DNA of 33,332 nt from positions 1 to 33,332 of the forward strand of contig CAMBQF010000019.1 in NCBI GenBank assembly GCA_945869825.1. Direction: 5' to 3'. Below, piece by piece: positions 26,475-33,332 of this stretch. How positions within the stretch are numbered: the first letter of the stretch is position 1; every line of letters starts with the position of its first letter. A program made the position numbers and the translations under genes. The DNA comes from Chitinophaga pinensis (GTDB lineage Bacteria; Bacteroidota; Bacteroidia; CAMBQF01). The notes under the pieces are model-generated. The model worked only from the letters and a program-made list of their open reading frames with translations, was not told where the DNA came from and ran no database searches.

Positions 26475-26513
26475 AAAAATTAAAGCCAACCTTATGGGTT
26501 GGCTTTAATTTTT
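26475..26513. terminator. Bidirectional terminator between the exporter operon and tRNA-Cys
   Basis: A perfect 17-bp stem, 26475-26491 with 26497-26513, encloses a TTATG loop. A-runs and T-runs on both sides let it end the plus-strand tolC operon and the minus-strand tRNA-Cys transcript. Confidence 0.92.
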
Positions 26514-26518
26514 ACCTG

Positions 26519-26589
26519 AGGTTTCGAGCGGATTCGAACCGCTGTAGCAGCTTTTGCAGAGCTGAGCCTAGCCACTCGGCCACGAAACC
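26519..26589 (-). tRNA. tRNA-Cys (anticodon GCA)
   Basis: Seven-base acceptor stem GGTTTCG/CGAAACC (26583-26589 with 26520-26526). The anticodon loop CTGCAAA gives GCA, flanked by CAGCT/AGCTG. The T-loop is TTCGAATC. The discriminator base is U (plus-strand A at 26519), the identity element of Cys tRNAs. CCA is not encoded. A -7 box lies 15 bases upstream, and a terminator follows. Confidence 0.95.
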
Positions 26590-26603
26590 TGACTATTAAG
26601 CGG

Positions 26604-26611
26604 CAAAAATA
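26604..26611 (-). promoter_or_regulatory. -7 promoter box for tRNA-Cys
   Basis: TATTTTTG on the minus strand matches TAnnTTTG. The transcript would begin about 8 bases before the mature 5' end, typical for a stable RNA. The same octamer precedes greA. Confidence 0.6.
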
Positions 26612-26666
26612 ACAAAAAAAGCTAACCTATGCCTATTAATCTTTAAAATCTTAGAAGAACGTACTG

Positions 26667-26882
26667 TTAAGCAGCCCTGTCACCGTGCTTTTCAAGTTCC
26701 ATGAAAAACAGCAGGCACTCTTTACACAGGCAGTCTACATAATTTAAACGCAGTTGTTTGAGCGTTTCGCGGCTCAGATGTATCTCTTCCTCACACCAGC
26801 AATGATCGTGGGTAACGCAGCTAAAAACCTGGCCGCAACGCGGGCATTTTTTCTCAATACTATGGTTTGGAACTTGTAACAT
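26667..26882 (-). CDS. Small cysteine-rich CWC-domain protein
   Basis: 71 residues. The pattern CPRCGQVFSC (13-22) with CWC (28-30) and later CLCKEC (51-56) is that of the cysteine-rich CWC family, small proteins presumed to bind zinc through clustered Cys. The function is unknown. The start ATG overlaps the folB stop by one base (TAATG), so it is the last protein gene of the greA-to-folB block. Confidence 0.85.
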   Translation of the reverse strand: MLQVPNHSIEKKCPRCGQVFSCVTHDHCWCEEEIHLSRETLKQLRLNYVDCLCKECLLFFMELEKHGDRAA

Positions 26883-27226
26883 TACAATACTATTGTTACC
26901 TGTTGTATAGTACCACTTACAGGCGGACGATGTTTACTAACCGATACCTGTACGTTATCAATACCCGGATTGTTATACTCAACACTGGTTTTTATGCGTT
27001 GAGCAAGGTGCTCTAATAAATCCGACGGATATTTCATCTCTTTTTCTACTAAGTGGTAAATAGCAACATAATCAACTGTATCAGCAATGTTATCCGTTTG
27101 TTGTGCGCGGGTAGTATCAACCTCAAAGCTAAGGTTAACCGTAAACAGGTTGCCCTTAACACGCTCTTCGGGGTATACCCCATGAAAAGCCTTAAACTCC
27201 ATTCCCTCTAACTTTATAACGGCCAT
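26882..27226 (-). CDS. folB: Dihydroneopterin aldolase
   Basis: 114 residues, typical FolB length. It cleaves 7,8-dihydroneopterin to 6-hydroxymethyl-dihydropterin and glycolaldehyde in folate synthesis. Visible family features are the FKAFHGVYPEERVKGNLFTVNL start (11-32, substrate-binding Glu), the TVDYVAIY motif (50-57), the LLEHLAQRI motif (catalytic region, 69-77) and the C-terminal VSKHRPPV with the catalytic Lys. It lies 55 bases after gltX on the same strand and overlaps the CWC gene by one base. Confidence 0.93.
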   Translation of the reverse strand: MAVIKLEGMEFKAFHGVYPEERVKGNLFTVNLSFEVDTTRAQQTDNIADTVDYVAIYHLVEKEMKYPSDLLEHLAQRIKTSVEYNNPGIDNVQVSVSKHRPPVSGTIQQVTIVL

Positions 27227-27281
27227 TGCAATACGTTTTTATCGCTATGCTTTAATAGTAAAAAACATTGAGCTATAATGT

Positions 27282-28814
27282 TTAGCCTAATGCAGTAATT
27301 GCGCGGTTTACACGGGCAAGTGTTTCTTCTTTGCCCACAATTTCGGCAACATCAAACATACCTGGCCCCTGCCCCAACCCTGTTACCGACAAGCGGAACA
27401 ACGGGAGCATAGCCCCTATTTTAAGACCCTTATCTTCTAAAAAAGTAGTAAAGGCGCTGTGTACATTATCATGCGTAAAATCTGTAATACCTTCAAAACG
27501 TGCAGCCAGCTCGTGCAACAGTCCGGCGGCATCGGCATTCCATTTTTTCTGTACGGTTGTTTCGTCGTACTTATCGGGCGCTTGAAAAAAGAACCATGAA
27601 TTCTCCCAAAAATCGGCTATAAAAGTAGAGCGCTCTTTGGCCATGCCGCATATACGGGCAAGGATTTCCATATCGGGGTTGTGGCCTTTAGCAGTGAGCT
27701 CAGGCAAATATTCAGCGGCAAGCACTGTATTATCCTTAGCACGCAGGTACTGCTGGTTAAACCACTTGGTTTTTTCAGGATCGAACTTAGCGCCCGACTT
27801 GCTTACACGCTCTAAAGAGAATGATTCGCACAATTCGGCCAGGGTAAAAATCTCTTGTTGGGTACCAGGGTTCCAACCCAATAGGGCAAGCATATTTACA
27901 AAGGCATCGTGGTAATATCCGCGTTCGCGGTAGCCGCTGCTTTGTTCGCCAGTGGTGGGGTCTATCCAGTTTAATGGAAAAACGGGGAAACCTAAACGGT
28001 CGCCATCGCGCTTGCTTAGCTTGCCATTACCATCGGGCTTTAACAAAAGCGGAAGGTGGGCAAATTGGGGCATAACATTTTCCCAACCCAGATAGCGGTA
28101 TAATAATACGTGCAACGGGGCAGATGGTAACCACTCTTCGCCACGTATAACATGTGTTACCTGCATCAGGTAATCATCAACTATGTTAGCCAGGTGATAG
28201 GTAGGCATACCATCGCTCTTATACAGCACTTTATCGTCCATATTAGAGGTATGCACCACAACCCAACCACGTATAATATCATGAAAGCGCACCTCTTCGG
28301 CACGGGGTAATTTTATACGGATAACGTACGGGTCGCCAGCATCTAAACGTCGTTTAACCTCATCCTCGGGCAAGGTTAGCGAGTTTTTCATGTTGGCACG
28401 GGTAACTGCGTTGTAGGCTGAAGATACAGCCTTGGCCGCTTCCAGTTTTTTACGCATATCTTCCAACTCTTCCGATGTATCAAAGGCATAATAGGCATGG
28501 CCCGCCTCTATAAGCTGCATAGCATATTGCCTATACATTGCTTTACGCTCGCTTTGGCGGTAAGGGGCATGGGGGCCATCGCCAAAGCCTATACCCTCGT
28601 TAGGTTCTATGCCACACCATTTTAGTGCTTCAATAATATATTGCTCGGCACCGGGCACAAAACGTCCCTGGTCGGTATCTTCAACACGGAGGATAAAATC
28701 TCCACCGTGCTTTTTAGCAAATAAATAGTTATATAACGCTGTGCGCACACCACCCATGTGCAAAGGCCCTGTTGGGCTGGGGGCAAAACGTACACGTACT
28801 CTGCGGTTTTCCAT
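27282..28814 (-). CDS. gltX: Glutamyl-tRNA synthetase
   Basis: 510 residues, a class I aminoacyl-tRNA synthetase that charges tRNA-Glu. It has the HIGH-type motif as FAPSPTGPLHMGGVRTALYN (10-29), the RVEDTDQ motif, the GMPTYHLANIVDDYLMQVTH segment, VIRGEEWLPSAPLH and the KMSKS-type motif GKLSKRDGD. Length and domain order are normal. No discriminating CxC zinc motif is obvious in the segment after RVEDTD. It starts 8 bases after the stop of the HIT gene and belongs to the greA operon. Confidence 0.96.
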   Translation of the reverse strand: MENRRVRVRFAPSPTGPLHMGGVRTALYNYLFAKKHGGDFILRVEDTDQGRFVPGAEQYIIEALKWCGIEPNEGIGFGDGPHAPYRQSERKAMYRQYAMQLIEAGHAYYAFDTSEELEDMRKKLEAAKAVSSAYNAVTRANMKNSLTLPEDEVKRRLDAGDPYVIRIKLPRAEEVRFHDIIRGWVVVHTSNMDDKVLYKSDGMPTYHLANIVDDYLMQVTHVIRGEEWLPSAPLHVLLYRYLGWENVMPQFAHLPLLLKPDGNGKLSKRDGDRLGFPVFPLNWIDPTTGEQSSGYRERGYYHDAFVNMLALLGWNPGTQQEIFTLAELCESFSLERVSKSGAKFDPEKTKWFNQQYLRAKDNTVLAAEYLPELTAKGHNPDMEILARICGMAKERSTFIADFWENSWFFFQAPDKYDETTVQKKWNADAAGLLHELAARFEGITDFTHDNVHSAFTTFLEDKGLKIGAMLPLFRLSVTGLGQGPGMFDVAEIVGKEETLARVNRAITALG

Positions 28815-28822
28815 TGTAGGGG

Positions 28823-29212
28823 TTAAATATGTAATGCTATTTGTGCTGCCAGGCCAACAAACTCGTCAGTAGCAAGTTTTACACGCGGCTTAGAAAAGTT
28901 CATATCATCCAGCGTGTTTATGGGGATTAGATGCGCGTGCGCATGGGGCACTTCTAAACCAATAACTGATATACCAATACGGTTACAAGGCACAACAGCT
29001 TTTACGCCCTTAGCCACCTTTTTGCTAAACACCCAAAGGGCAGCCAGCGTTTCGTCGTCAAGGTCGTAAATATAGTCTACCTCTTTTTTAGGCACCACCA
29101 ATGTATGGCCTTTGGCCACCGGGTTTACATCTAAAAAGGCAATAAAATTATCGTCTTCAGCTACTTTATAGCAGGGTATCTCTCCGCGTATAATTTTAGT
29201 AAATATGGTCAT
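28823..29212 (-). CDS. HIT-family nucleotide-binding hydrolase
   Basis: 129 residues. It begins with IFTKIIRGEIPCYKVAEDD, contains FLDVNPVAKGHTLVVPK (27-43) and ends in the His-triad motif HAHAHLIPI. The family cleaves nucleoside phosphoramidates or dinucleoside polyphosphates; the substrate here is not determined. Its start overlaps the greA stop by one base, and it is followed by gltX 8 bases later. A greA-HIT pairing is commonly seen in this phylum, to my recollection. Confidence 0.93.
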   Translation of the reverse strand: MTIFTKIIRGEIPCYKVAEDDNFIAFLDVNPVAKGHTLVVPKKEVDYIYDLDDETLAALWVFSKKVAKGVKAVVPCNRIGISVIGLEVPHAHAHLIPINTLDDMNFSKPRVKLATDEFVGLAAQIALHI

Positions 29213-29685
29213 TACAACGATATTTCCAATACCTCAAACTGTAGTTTACCTGCTGGCACGGTTATCTCGGCCTTATCGCCTTTTTTCTTGCCCAAAAGGC
29301 CTTTGGCTATTGGCGATGTAACTGAAATTTTACCTGCTTTCATATCGGCTTCGTTTTCTGCTACAATCTGGTATTTCATGGTAGCATTATTAGCCAGGTT
29401 TTTAATCTTAATGGTAGTAAGAATAGAAACCTTAGAAGTATCAATATTTTTTTCGTCTAATACGCGCGTTGTAGCCAATATATCTTCCAGTTTAGATATT
29501 TTAAGCTCTAGTAAGCCCTGGGCTTCTTTAGCAGCATCGTACTCGGCATTTTCAGATAAATCACCTTTATCACGGGCTTCGGCAATTTGTGCCGAGATAG
29601 AAGGGCGCTCTACTGTTTTAAGGTGATGAAGCTCATCGTTCATCCTCTTCAGGCCCTCTTCTGTTACATAAGTTATTCCAGACAT
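29212..29685 (-). CDS. greA: Transcription elongation factor GreA
   Basis: 157 residues. It rescues backtracked RNA polymerase by stimulating transcript cleavage. The N-terminal coiled coil carries GDLSENAEYDAAKEAQ (41-56), with the acidic tip residues Asp and Glu needed for cleavage. The C-terminal FKBP-like domain has ISVTSPIAKGLLGKKKGD. First gene of a five-gene block. The 5' leader of about 68 bases is almost entirely one hairpin (29713-29757), listed separately. Confidence 0.96.
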   Translation of the reverse strand: MSGITYVTEEGLKRMNDELHHLKTVERPSISAQIAEARDKGDLSENAEYDAAKEAQGLLELKISKLEDILATTRVLDEKNIDTSKVSILTTIKIKNLANNATMKYQIVAENEADMKAGKISVTSPIAKGLLGKKKGDKAEITVPAGKLQFEVLEISL

Positions 29686-29712
29686 AATTCAAATAAATTA
29701 CGGTTACTATAA

Positions 29713-29757
29713 AACGACAAAAAAGACCTCGCTGCCTGCGAAGTCTCTTTTGTCGTT
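29713..29757 (-). promoter_or_regulatory. Long hairpin in the greA 5' leader
   Basis: Arms AACGACAAAA/TTTTGTCGTT, AGAC/GTCT and TCGC/GCGA give 18 pairs with two single mismatches around a 5-base loop. On the minus strand it is followed by TTTTATAG. It begins within a few bases of the expected transcription start and ends 28 bases before the greA ATG. It may be an attenuator, or a 5' stabilising structure. Confidence 0.75.
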
Positions 29758-29758
29758 G

Positions 29759-29788
29759 CAAAAATACGACATAAATACCAATTACAAA
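29759..29788 (-). promoter_or_regulatory. greA operon promoter (-33 TTTG, -7 TATTTTTG)
   Basis: Minus-strand TTTG at 29785-29788, an 18-base spacer and TATTTTTG at 29759-29766. This is the most complete match to the Bacteroidota -33/-7 promoter in the window. Transcription should start near 29752. Confidence 0.7.
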
Positions 29789-29789
29789 A

Positions 29790-30122
29790 ACAAGCAAAAT
29801 TTTTAAGTGCTTATTTTATGATTAGTTACCTGGCTATCAATTACTTTTTACATAATAATAACTGTCTGCAATTCAGTATAAGGGCTATGTATACACTATT
29901 AGTAATGGTTAAAAGATAAATAAGGGGTTATAAGCAGGGTTTTATTGCTGTTTGGTAATACATACAACATATGCTACTAAAAGCTGCATAGCAGAGCCCT
30001 TTAACAACTGCAGAGCATTATAAATGTTTGACTGGTAAAACTATCCCATAAAAAAAGCCCTTTTGCAAATGCAGAAGGGCTTTAATATTTTACGTTCTTA
30101 CGCGTTTAACCAGGTAGGAGTA
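29790..30122. other. Intergenic region between greA and the PorV/PorQ gene
   Basis: About 330 AT-rich bases. Apart from the terminator at 30050-30083 I see no open frame, tRNA or strong structure. Confidence 0.6.
30050..30083 (-). terminator. Terminator after the PorV/PorQ-family gene
   Basis: AAAGCCCTT (30054-30062) pairs with AAGGGCTTT (30075-30083). On the minus strand a T-run follows. It lies about 40 bases after the stop codon. Confidence 0.88.
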
Positions 30123-31184
30123 TTATAAATTGATACGGGCACCAAAGTTATGTGTACCGCCAAATAAATCAGTAGCGCGGTAAGAGTAGTCTAAACCAAA
30201 GGTTGTACCTTTTTCTTTAGCTAAAGGAATTTCTACGGTAAAACCAGCACATGGGCCTAAGAAAGCTGTTTGGCGGGTTTCGTATTTAAAAATACCGTTC
30301 TCGTAGTTAAAGCCACCACGCAGTTGAAGTATTTTTCTCCAAGAGTATTCTAAACCTAACTGAAACTGGTTTCTGGTAAACGAGTTTGCAGTAAAGTTAG
30401 CAGCAACTGTTAGGTTGTGATCTTTACTACCAAAATCGGCAACATAAGCACCACCAATGTTTAACAATGATGGAATCTCGAAAGGCTCAGAACGTTGCGA
30501 TACCGTTTGGGTATTACCATTTGCGGGTATAGTACCGCGGAATGATAAACCATCACCACCATAACGCATACGCGGGCCTACGTTGCGCAGGGCAATACCA
30601 AAGTGGATATTTTCTTTTTTACCTGTTACGTATTGCACACCTGCATCAAAAGCAAAGCCCAAAGCATTAACATCGGGTATAGCCTCGTTAATTACCTTAA
30701 CGGCAATACCACCGTAAATAGAGTTTGAAAACGCTTTGGCGTATGACAGGTGGATGTTTGTAAAACGTGGTTTATATGTACCAATGCCACCCTCAGGAAG
30801 GTCAACCGTGGTAATCATAATATCGCCCGCATCAATAGACATTACGCTAAGGCCTAATACACCAGCACCATCTTTTTTACCCAGCTTTTGGGTAAGGCCA
30901 AAGGAGTTGATGTTTATACCCGAACCTTTTAGCCATGTAGTGCGGCTAAAGATAAGCTCTGTCTTTTTAGTAAAAGCGGTACCTGCCACGTTAAAGTTCA
31001 TGGCCTCTAAACCACGAACGCTGGCGGTGTTGGCACCTGCCCAGCCCGAGGTACGTGCCCAGGGGTTTATAAGCAACTGGGTTGCACCTGCTTGGCCTGC
31101 ACGGTCGCCGTTGCCGGCAAACATTACGGTGGTGGTAGCTAAACCTACAACCAACAACGAAAGTTTTTGTACTAACTGCCTCAT
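30123..31184 (-). CDS. PorV/PorQ-family outer-membrane beta-barrel protein (T9SS-associated)
   Basis: 353 residues with a signal peptide (about 1-23, cut before GNGDRAG). It starts GATQLLINPWARTSGWAGAN, the hallmark of the PorV/PorQ family, and continues as alternating amphipathic strands ending GTHNFGARINL, an outer-membrane barrel. PorV itself shuttles T9SS cargo from the translocon to the attachment complex. The true porV gene usually neighbours the sortase porU. Here the neighbour is a T9SS-sorted protein, so this may be a PorV paralog dedicated to that cargo. The gene lies 81 bases after that partner on the same strand, with a hairpin between them. Confidence 0.88.
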   Translation of the reverse strand: MRQLVQKLSLLVVGLATTTVMFAGNGDRAGQAGATQLLINPWARTSGWAGANTASVRGLEAMNFNVAGTAFTKKTELIFSRTTWLKGSGININSFGLTQKLGKKDGAGVLGLSVMSIDAGDIMITTVDLPEGGIGTYKPRFTNIHLSYAKAFSNSIYGGIAVKVINEAIPDVNALGFAFDAGVQYVTGKKENIHFGIALRNVGPRMRYGGDGLSFRGTIPANGNTQTVSQRSEPFEIPSLLNIGGAYVADFGSKDHNLTVAANFTANSFTRNQFQLGLEYSWRKILQLRGGFNYENGIFKYETRQTAFLGPCAGFTVEIPLAKEKGTTFGLDYSYRATDLFGGTHNFGARINL

Positions 31185-31201
31185 CTCTTTCTGTTTATAA
31201 G

Positions 31202-31226
31202 GGGGATGGCGCTAACGGCCATCCCC
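31202..31226. other. Intercistronic hairpin before the PorV/PorQ gene
   Basis: GGGGATGGC (31202-31210) pairs perfectly with GCCATCCCC (31218-31226) across a 7-base loop. No T-run follows on the minus strand, so it is not a standard terminator. It could mark mRNA processing or stability. Confidence 0.55.
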
Positions 31227-31265
31227 GTTTATTCATTTTGTTTATACTCTCTTTTACTATTAAGA

Positions 31266-33332
31266 CTAGAAGGTATCTAAGTCGATTGGACGCATAACAC
31301 CAAACCATTTCAATACTTTCTCACCAACTCCCGGCACATCAATATGTAGTATGTACAAGCCGCTGGCAATTGGAATACCGGTTTGGTTTTTCAAATCCCA
31401 ATCCAGTGATGTCAATGGGTCATCTTTCTTAAACCTACGTACAAGGGTACCATTCAACGTAAAGATAGAAATGGTTGCACGTTGTGGCAGGTTAGTAATT
31501 TTAACACGGTTATCTAGCTGGTTGCGCTCGTAGGCCGAGAATGCATAGTAAGGGTTAGGTACTATATTTATCAGGTCTAAACCACGTTTAGCAGCATCGG
31601 CGTTATCTGTTTTAGCGAAGATATCGTCGGTGTTAAAGTAGTACTGGTTAAAGTTGTCGTTAACCGGGTTAGCTTCAGCATCAACACTGTAGTTTTTAGT
31701 GTATGCTTTAGCAATGCGCAGGCGGATACGAACGTTGTTAGACAACCATTCTTTGCCATCTACAGCCACCGGAAGGGTAACATACATTGCATCTTTATAA
31801 ACATTACGCTTAATCTGGTCTGATGGGGCATAGTTGTTTTGAGATAACTGTGCCATTAAGTGGGCACCATTGTCAAATAAAGGAGCAACAGGGTTAGGCG
31901 CAGAGTTGCGGCCCATAATATACACATAGTGCATACCACCCATAATTACATTGTTTCCATTAAACACGCGCGATGTTGGATTCCATTTCATATCGCGGCC
32001 ATTATCCTGGGTTAAGAAAGAGTTCTCACCAAACATAATAGTTAAACGCTCACCTGTTTCAACGTTAATAGCGTAGCCCGGAAACCAGCCCATACCTTTA
32101 GCGCTAATGTAGTCAGCATCGTTAGTATCGTTGGTTACAATTCCGTCGCCCGGGTTGCCGTTTTTATCAACCGATGCACGATTACGTACGTCCATCTTTT
32201 TAGCACCACCTTCAGCTGTTGCAGGGTCATTGTTCAACTCTATAACAGGTACGCGGGTCCATTTAGATTTATCAGGAGTAATAACAAGGTCAATACTTGC
32301 AAGTTTACCAAAACCTGCCAATGCCTGCGATGCGGCATTGTTCCATGCCGGAGTACCAATAATGGTATTATCGCGGGCTGCCACACGGTATGGAGCAAAA
32401 GCACCGCCCAACATGTTTTCAAAAGCGCCTAAGTTATCAAGTGCAGGGTAATCGTTCCACTGTGGGTTAGCATCATCTTTATAAGTACCAGAGCGTATCC
32501 AGTTACGTGGATCAAAGCTGCCTTCCTGGTCGTTAATGAAACCTAGCCACTGGCGAGAAACATCATCAAACTTAATAGTAGACTCTAATACACCATTAGT
32601 TGCCGATGCGGTGTCTGAACCAGCATTAGGTACTTGTACCCAGTTTACAGAGAATCCCCAACGCTCATCAGGCGTAATTTTTCCATTATTATCCCTATCG
32701 TATAGCAATATCTGCTCATTAGGGATAGTGATATCACGGTCAGAGTAGATGGTTTCGTTAGTGGTAAGGTTGGTAATGCTCCATTTAGAAGTACCATCAA
32801 CAACACCGCTTACGCTGGCAGTTTTATTACTGTCAATTTTTAGAACAAACTCGCCTTTTGGTACACGTATAGGGTCTACTACTTTAATGTTAACAGGACC
32901 TTTACCATTCATGTAAATAGGTGTACGGGTAAAGCCGTTTTGTAGTATTAACGCTTCGGTCTCAGGGGTCAAATCTAAAATTTGGCCACCATTGCCCTGG
33001 CCTTCAATACGCTGTAAACGTGGGCCACCTGCATAACCAGCACCTAAATTAGTTCCATCTTCTTTAGGGGTGTTTATGTGTGGTATACCAGCATGTACCT
33101 GTATAGCTTTGCCATCAAAGTTCTTTTTACCTGGCAGGTATGGTTCTAATACACCTGTTTGGCTAGAAAAACCGTAAGCAATAACCATGTAATAGTATGT
33201 TTTGTGGTTTACTAAACGGGTAGCACCGGTTGCAAAAGCATCGTCACTAACACTAAAGGTATGTTTAATGCCTTTGTTCTCTCCATTTACTTCTTCTACC
33301 GGAATATAGTCAGACACGGTAGCGTCAAAATA
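31266..33332 (-). CDS. T9SS C-terminal sorting-domain protein (5' end outside window)
   Basis: About 688 residues are visible. The frame stays open past the GTG at 33317 to the right edge (YFDAT before it), so the start is missing. FnIII-like and Ca-site-like segments are suggested by TYYYMVIAYG near the edge, DRDNNGKITPDERWGF and WFPGYAINVETGERLTIMFG. The last 85 residues run from VPNPYYAFSAYE through TISIFTLNGTLVRRF and SGLYILHID to the end, the form of a T9SS C-terminal target domain. Inference: a large secreted or surface protein, exported by type IX secretion and possibly handled by the adjacent PorV/PorQ-type barrel. No catalytic motif is evident in the visible part. Confidence 0.88.
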   Translation of the reverse strand, partial: YFDATVSDYIPVEEVNGENKGIKHTFSVSDDAFATGATRLVNHKTYYYMVIAYGFSSQTGVLEPYLPGKKNFDGKAIQVHAGIPHINTPKEDGTNLGAGYAGGPRLQRIEGQGNGGQILDLTPETEALILQNGFTRTPIYMNGKGPVNIKVVDPIRVPKGEFVLKIDSNKTASVSGVVDGTSKWSITNLTTNETIYSDRDITIPNEQILLYDRDNNGKITPDERWGFSVNWVQVPNAGSDTASATNGVLESTIKFDDVSRQWLGFINDQEGSFDPRNWIRSGTYKDDANPQWNDYPALDNLGAFENMLGGAFAPYRVAARDNTIIGTPAWNNAASQALAGFGKLASIDLVITPDKSKWTRVPVIELNNDPATAEGGAKKMDVRNRASVDKNGNPGDGIVTNDTNDADYISAKGMGWFPGYAINVETGERLTIMFGENSFLTQDNGRDMKWNPTSRVFNGNNVIMGGMHYVYIMGRNSAPNPVAPLFDNGAHLMAQLSQNNYAPSDQIKRNVYKDAMYVTLPVAVDGKEWLSNNVRIRLRIAKAYTKNYSVDAEANPVNDNFNQYYFNTDDIFAKTDNADAAKRGLDLINIVPNPYYAFSAYERNQLDNRVKITNLPQRATISIFTLNGTLVRRFKKDDPLTSLDWDLKNQTGIPIASGLYILHIDVPGVGEKVLKWFGVMRPIDLDTF

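Noticed and set aside
33315-33317. GTG start for the T9SS-sorted protein
   Set aside because: The frame remains open to the right edge, so the gene is most likely cut by the window rather than starting here.

Overview
The window reads as chromosomal DNA of a member of the Bacteroidota. Four observations support this. Promoter -7 boxes follow TAnnTTTG and Shine-Dalgarno sequences are absent. There is a PorV/PorQ-type outer-membrane protein next to a protein with a type IX secretion (T9SS) C-terminal sorting domain. There is a giant cysteine-poor surface protein of PPC-like, BNR-associated and Ig-like modules. Heme A synthase has the Asn form of the first TM-loop motif that I recall from this phylum. 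The order cannot be fixed from sequence alone; a Chitinophagales- or Sphingobacteriales-like organism is a guess.

Layout. 1-8699 (-) is one uninterrupted reading frame of about 2,899 codons, the N-terminal part of a secreted giant adhesin that runs off the left edge. 8700-9313 is AT-rich and non-coding, with one inverted repeat. 9314-12027 (+) is a two-gene unit: an unknown helical protein translationally coupled to an M20D amidohydrolase. It converges on and overlaps ctaA (-). A divergent promoter region separates ctaA from a secreted collagen-like protein with an S74 autoprocessing domain (+), which ends in a strong terminator. 15369-17808 (+) holds a trans-polyprenyl diphosphate synthase and an isocitrate dehydrogenase 4 bases apart. 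After it comes a likely AraC-type remnant, then on the minus strand a DUF985 cupin, a DUF6671 zinc-ribbon protein and a second isocitrate dehydrogenase. The two isocitrate dehydrogenases carry different residues at the cofactor-discriminating site (Asp-Ile against Arg-Arg).

21221-26458 (+) is a compact four-gene operon: TetR regulator, ABC exporter half-molecule, HlyD-type adaptor and TolC-type channel. The ABC protein has the usual fold layout, but every catalytic nucleotide-binding motif is degenerate: Walker A Lys, signature motif, Walker B Asp and H-switch His. It is a candidate pseudo-ATPase exporter and the most unusual item here. A 10-1-10 palindrome in the divergent tetR/icd2 promoter region is a candidate operator.

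26475-29788 (-) is a housekeeping block: greA, HIT hydrolase, gltX, folB and a CWC-domain protein, then tRNA-Cys with its own promoter, ending at a terminator shared with the exporter operon. The greA message should begin with an 18-bp hairpin. 29790-30122 is non-coding except for a terminator. 30123-33332 (-) holds the PorV/PorQ-family protein and, upstream of it, the C-terminal part of a T9SS-sorted protein cut by the right edge.
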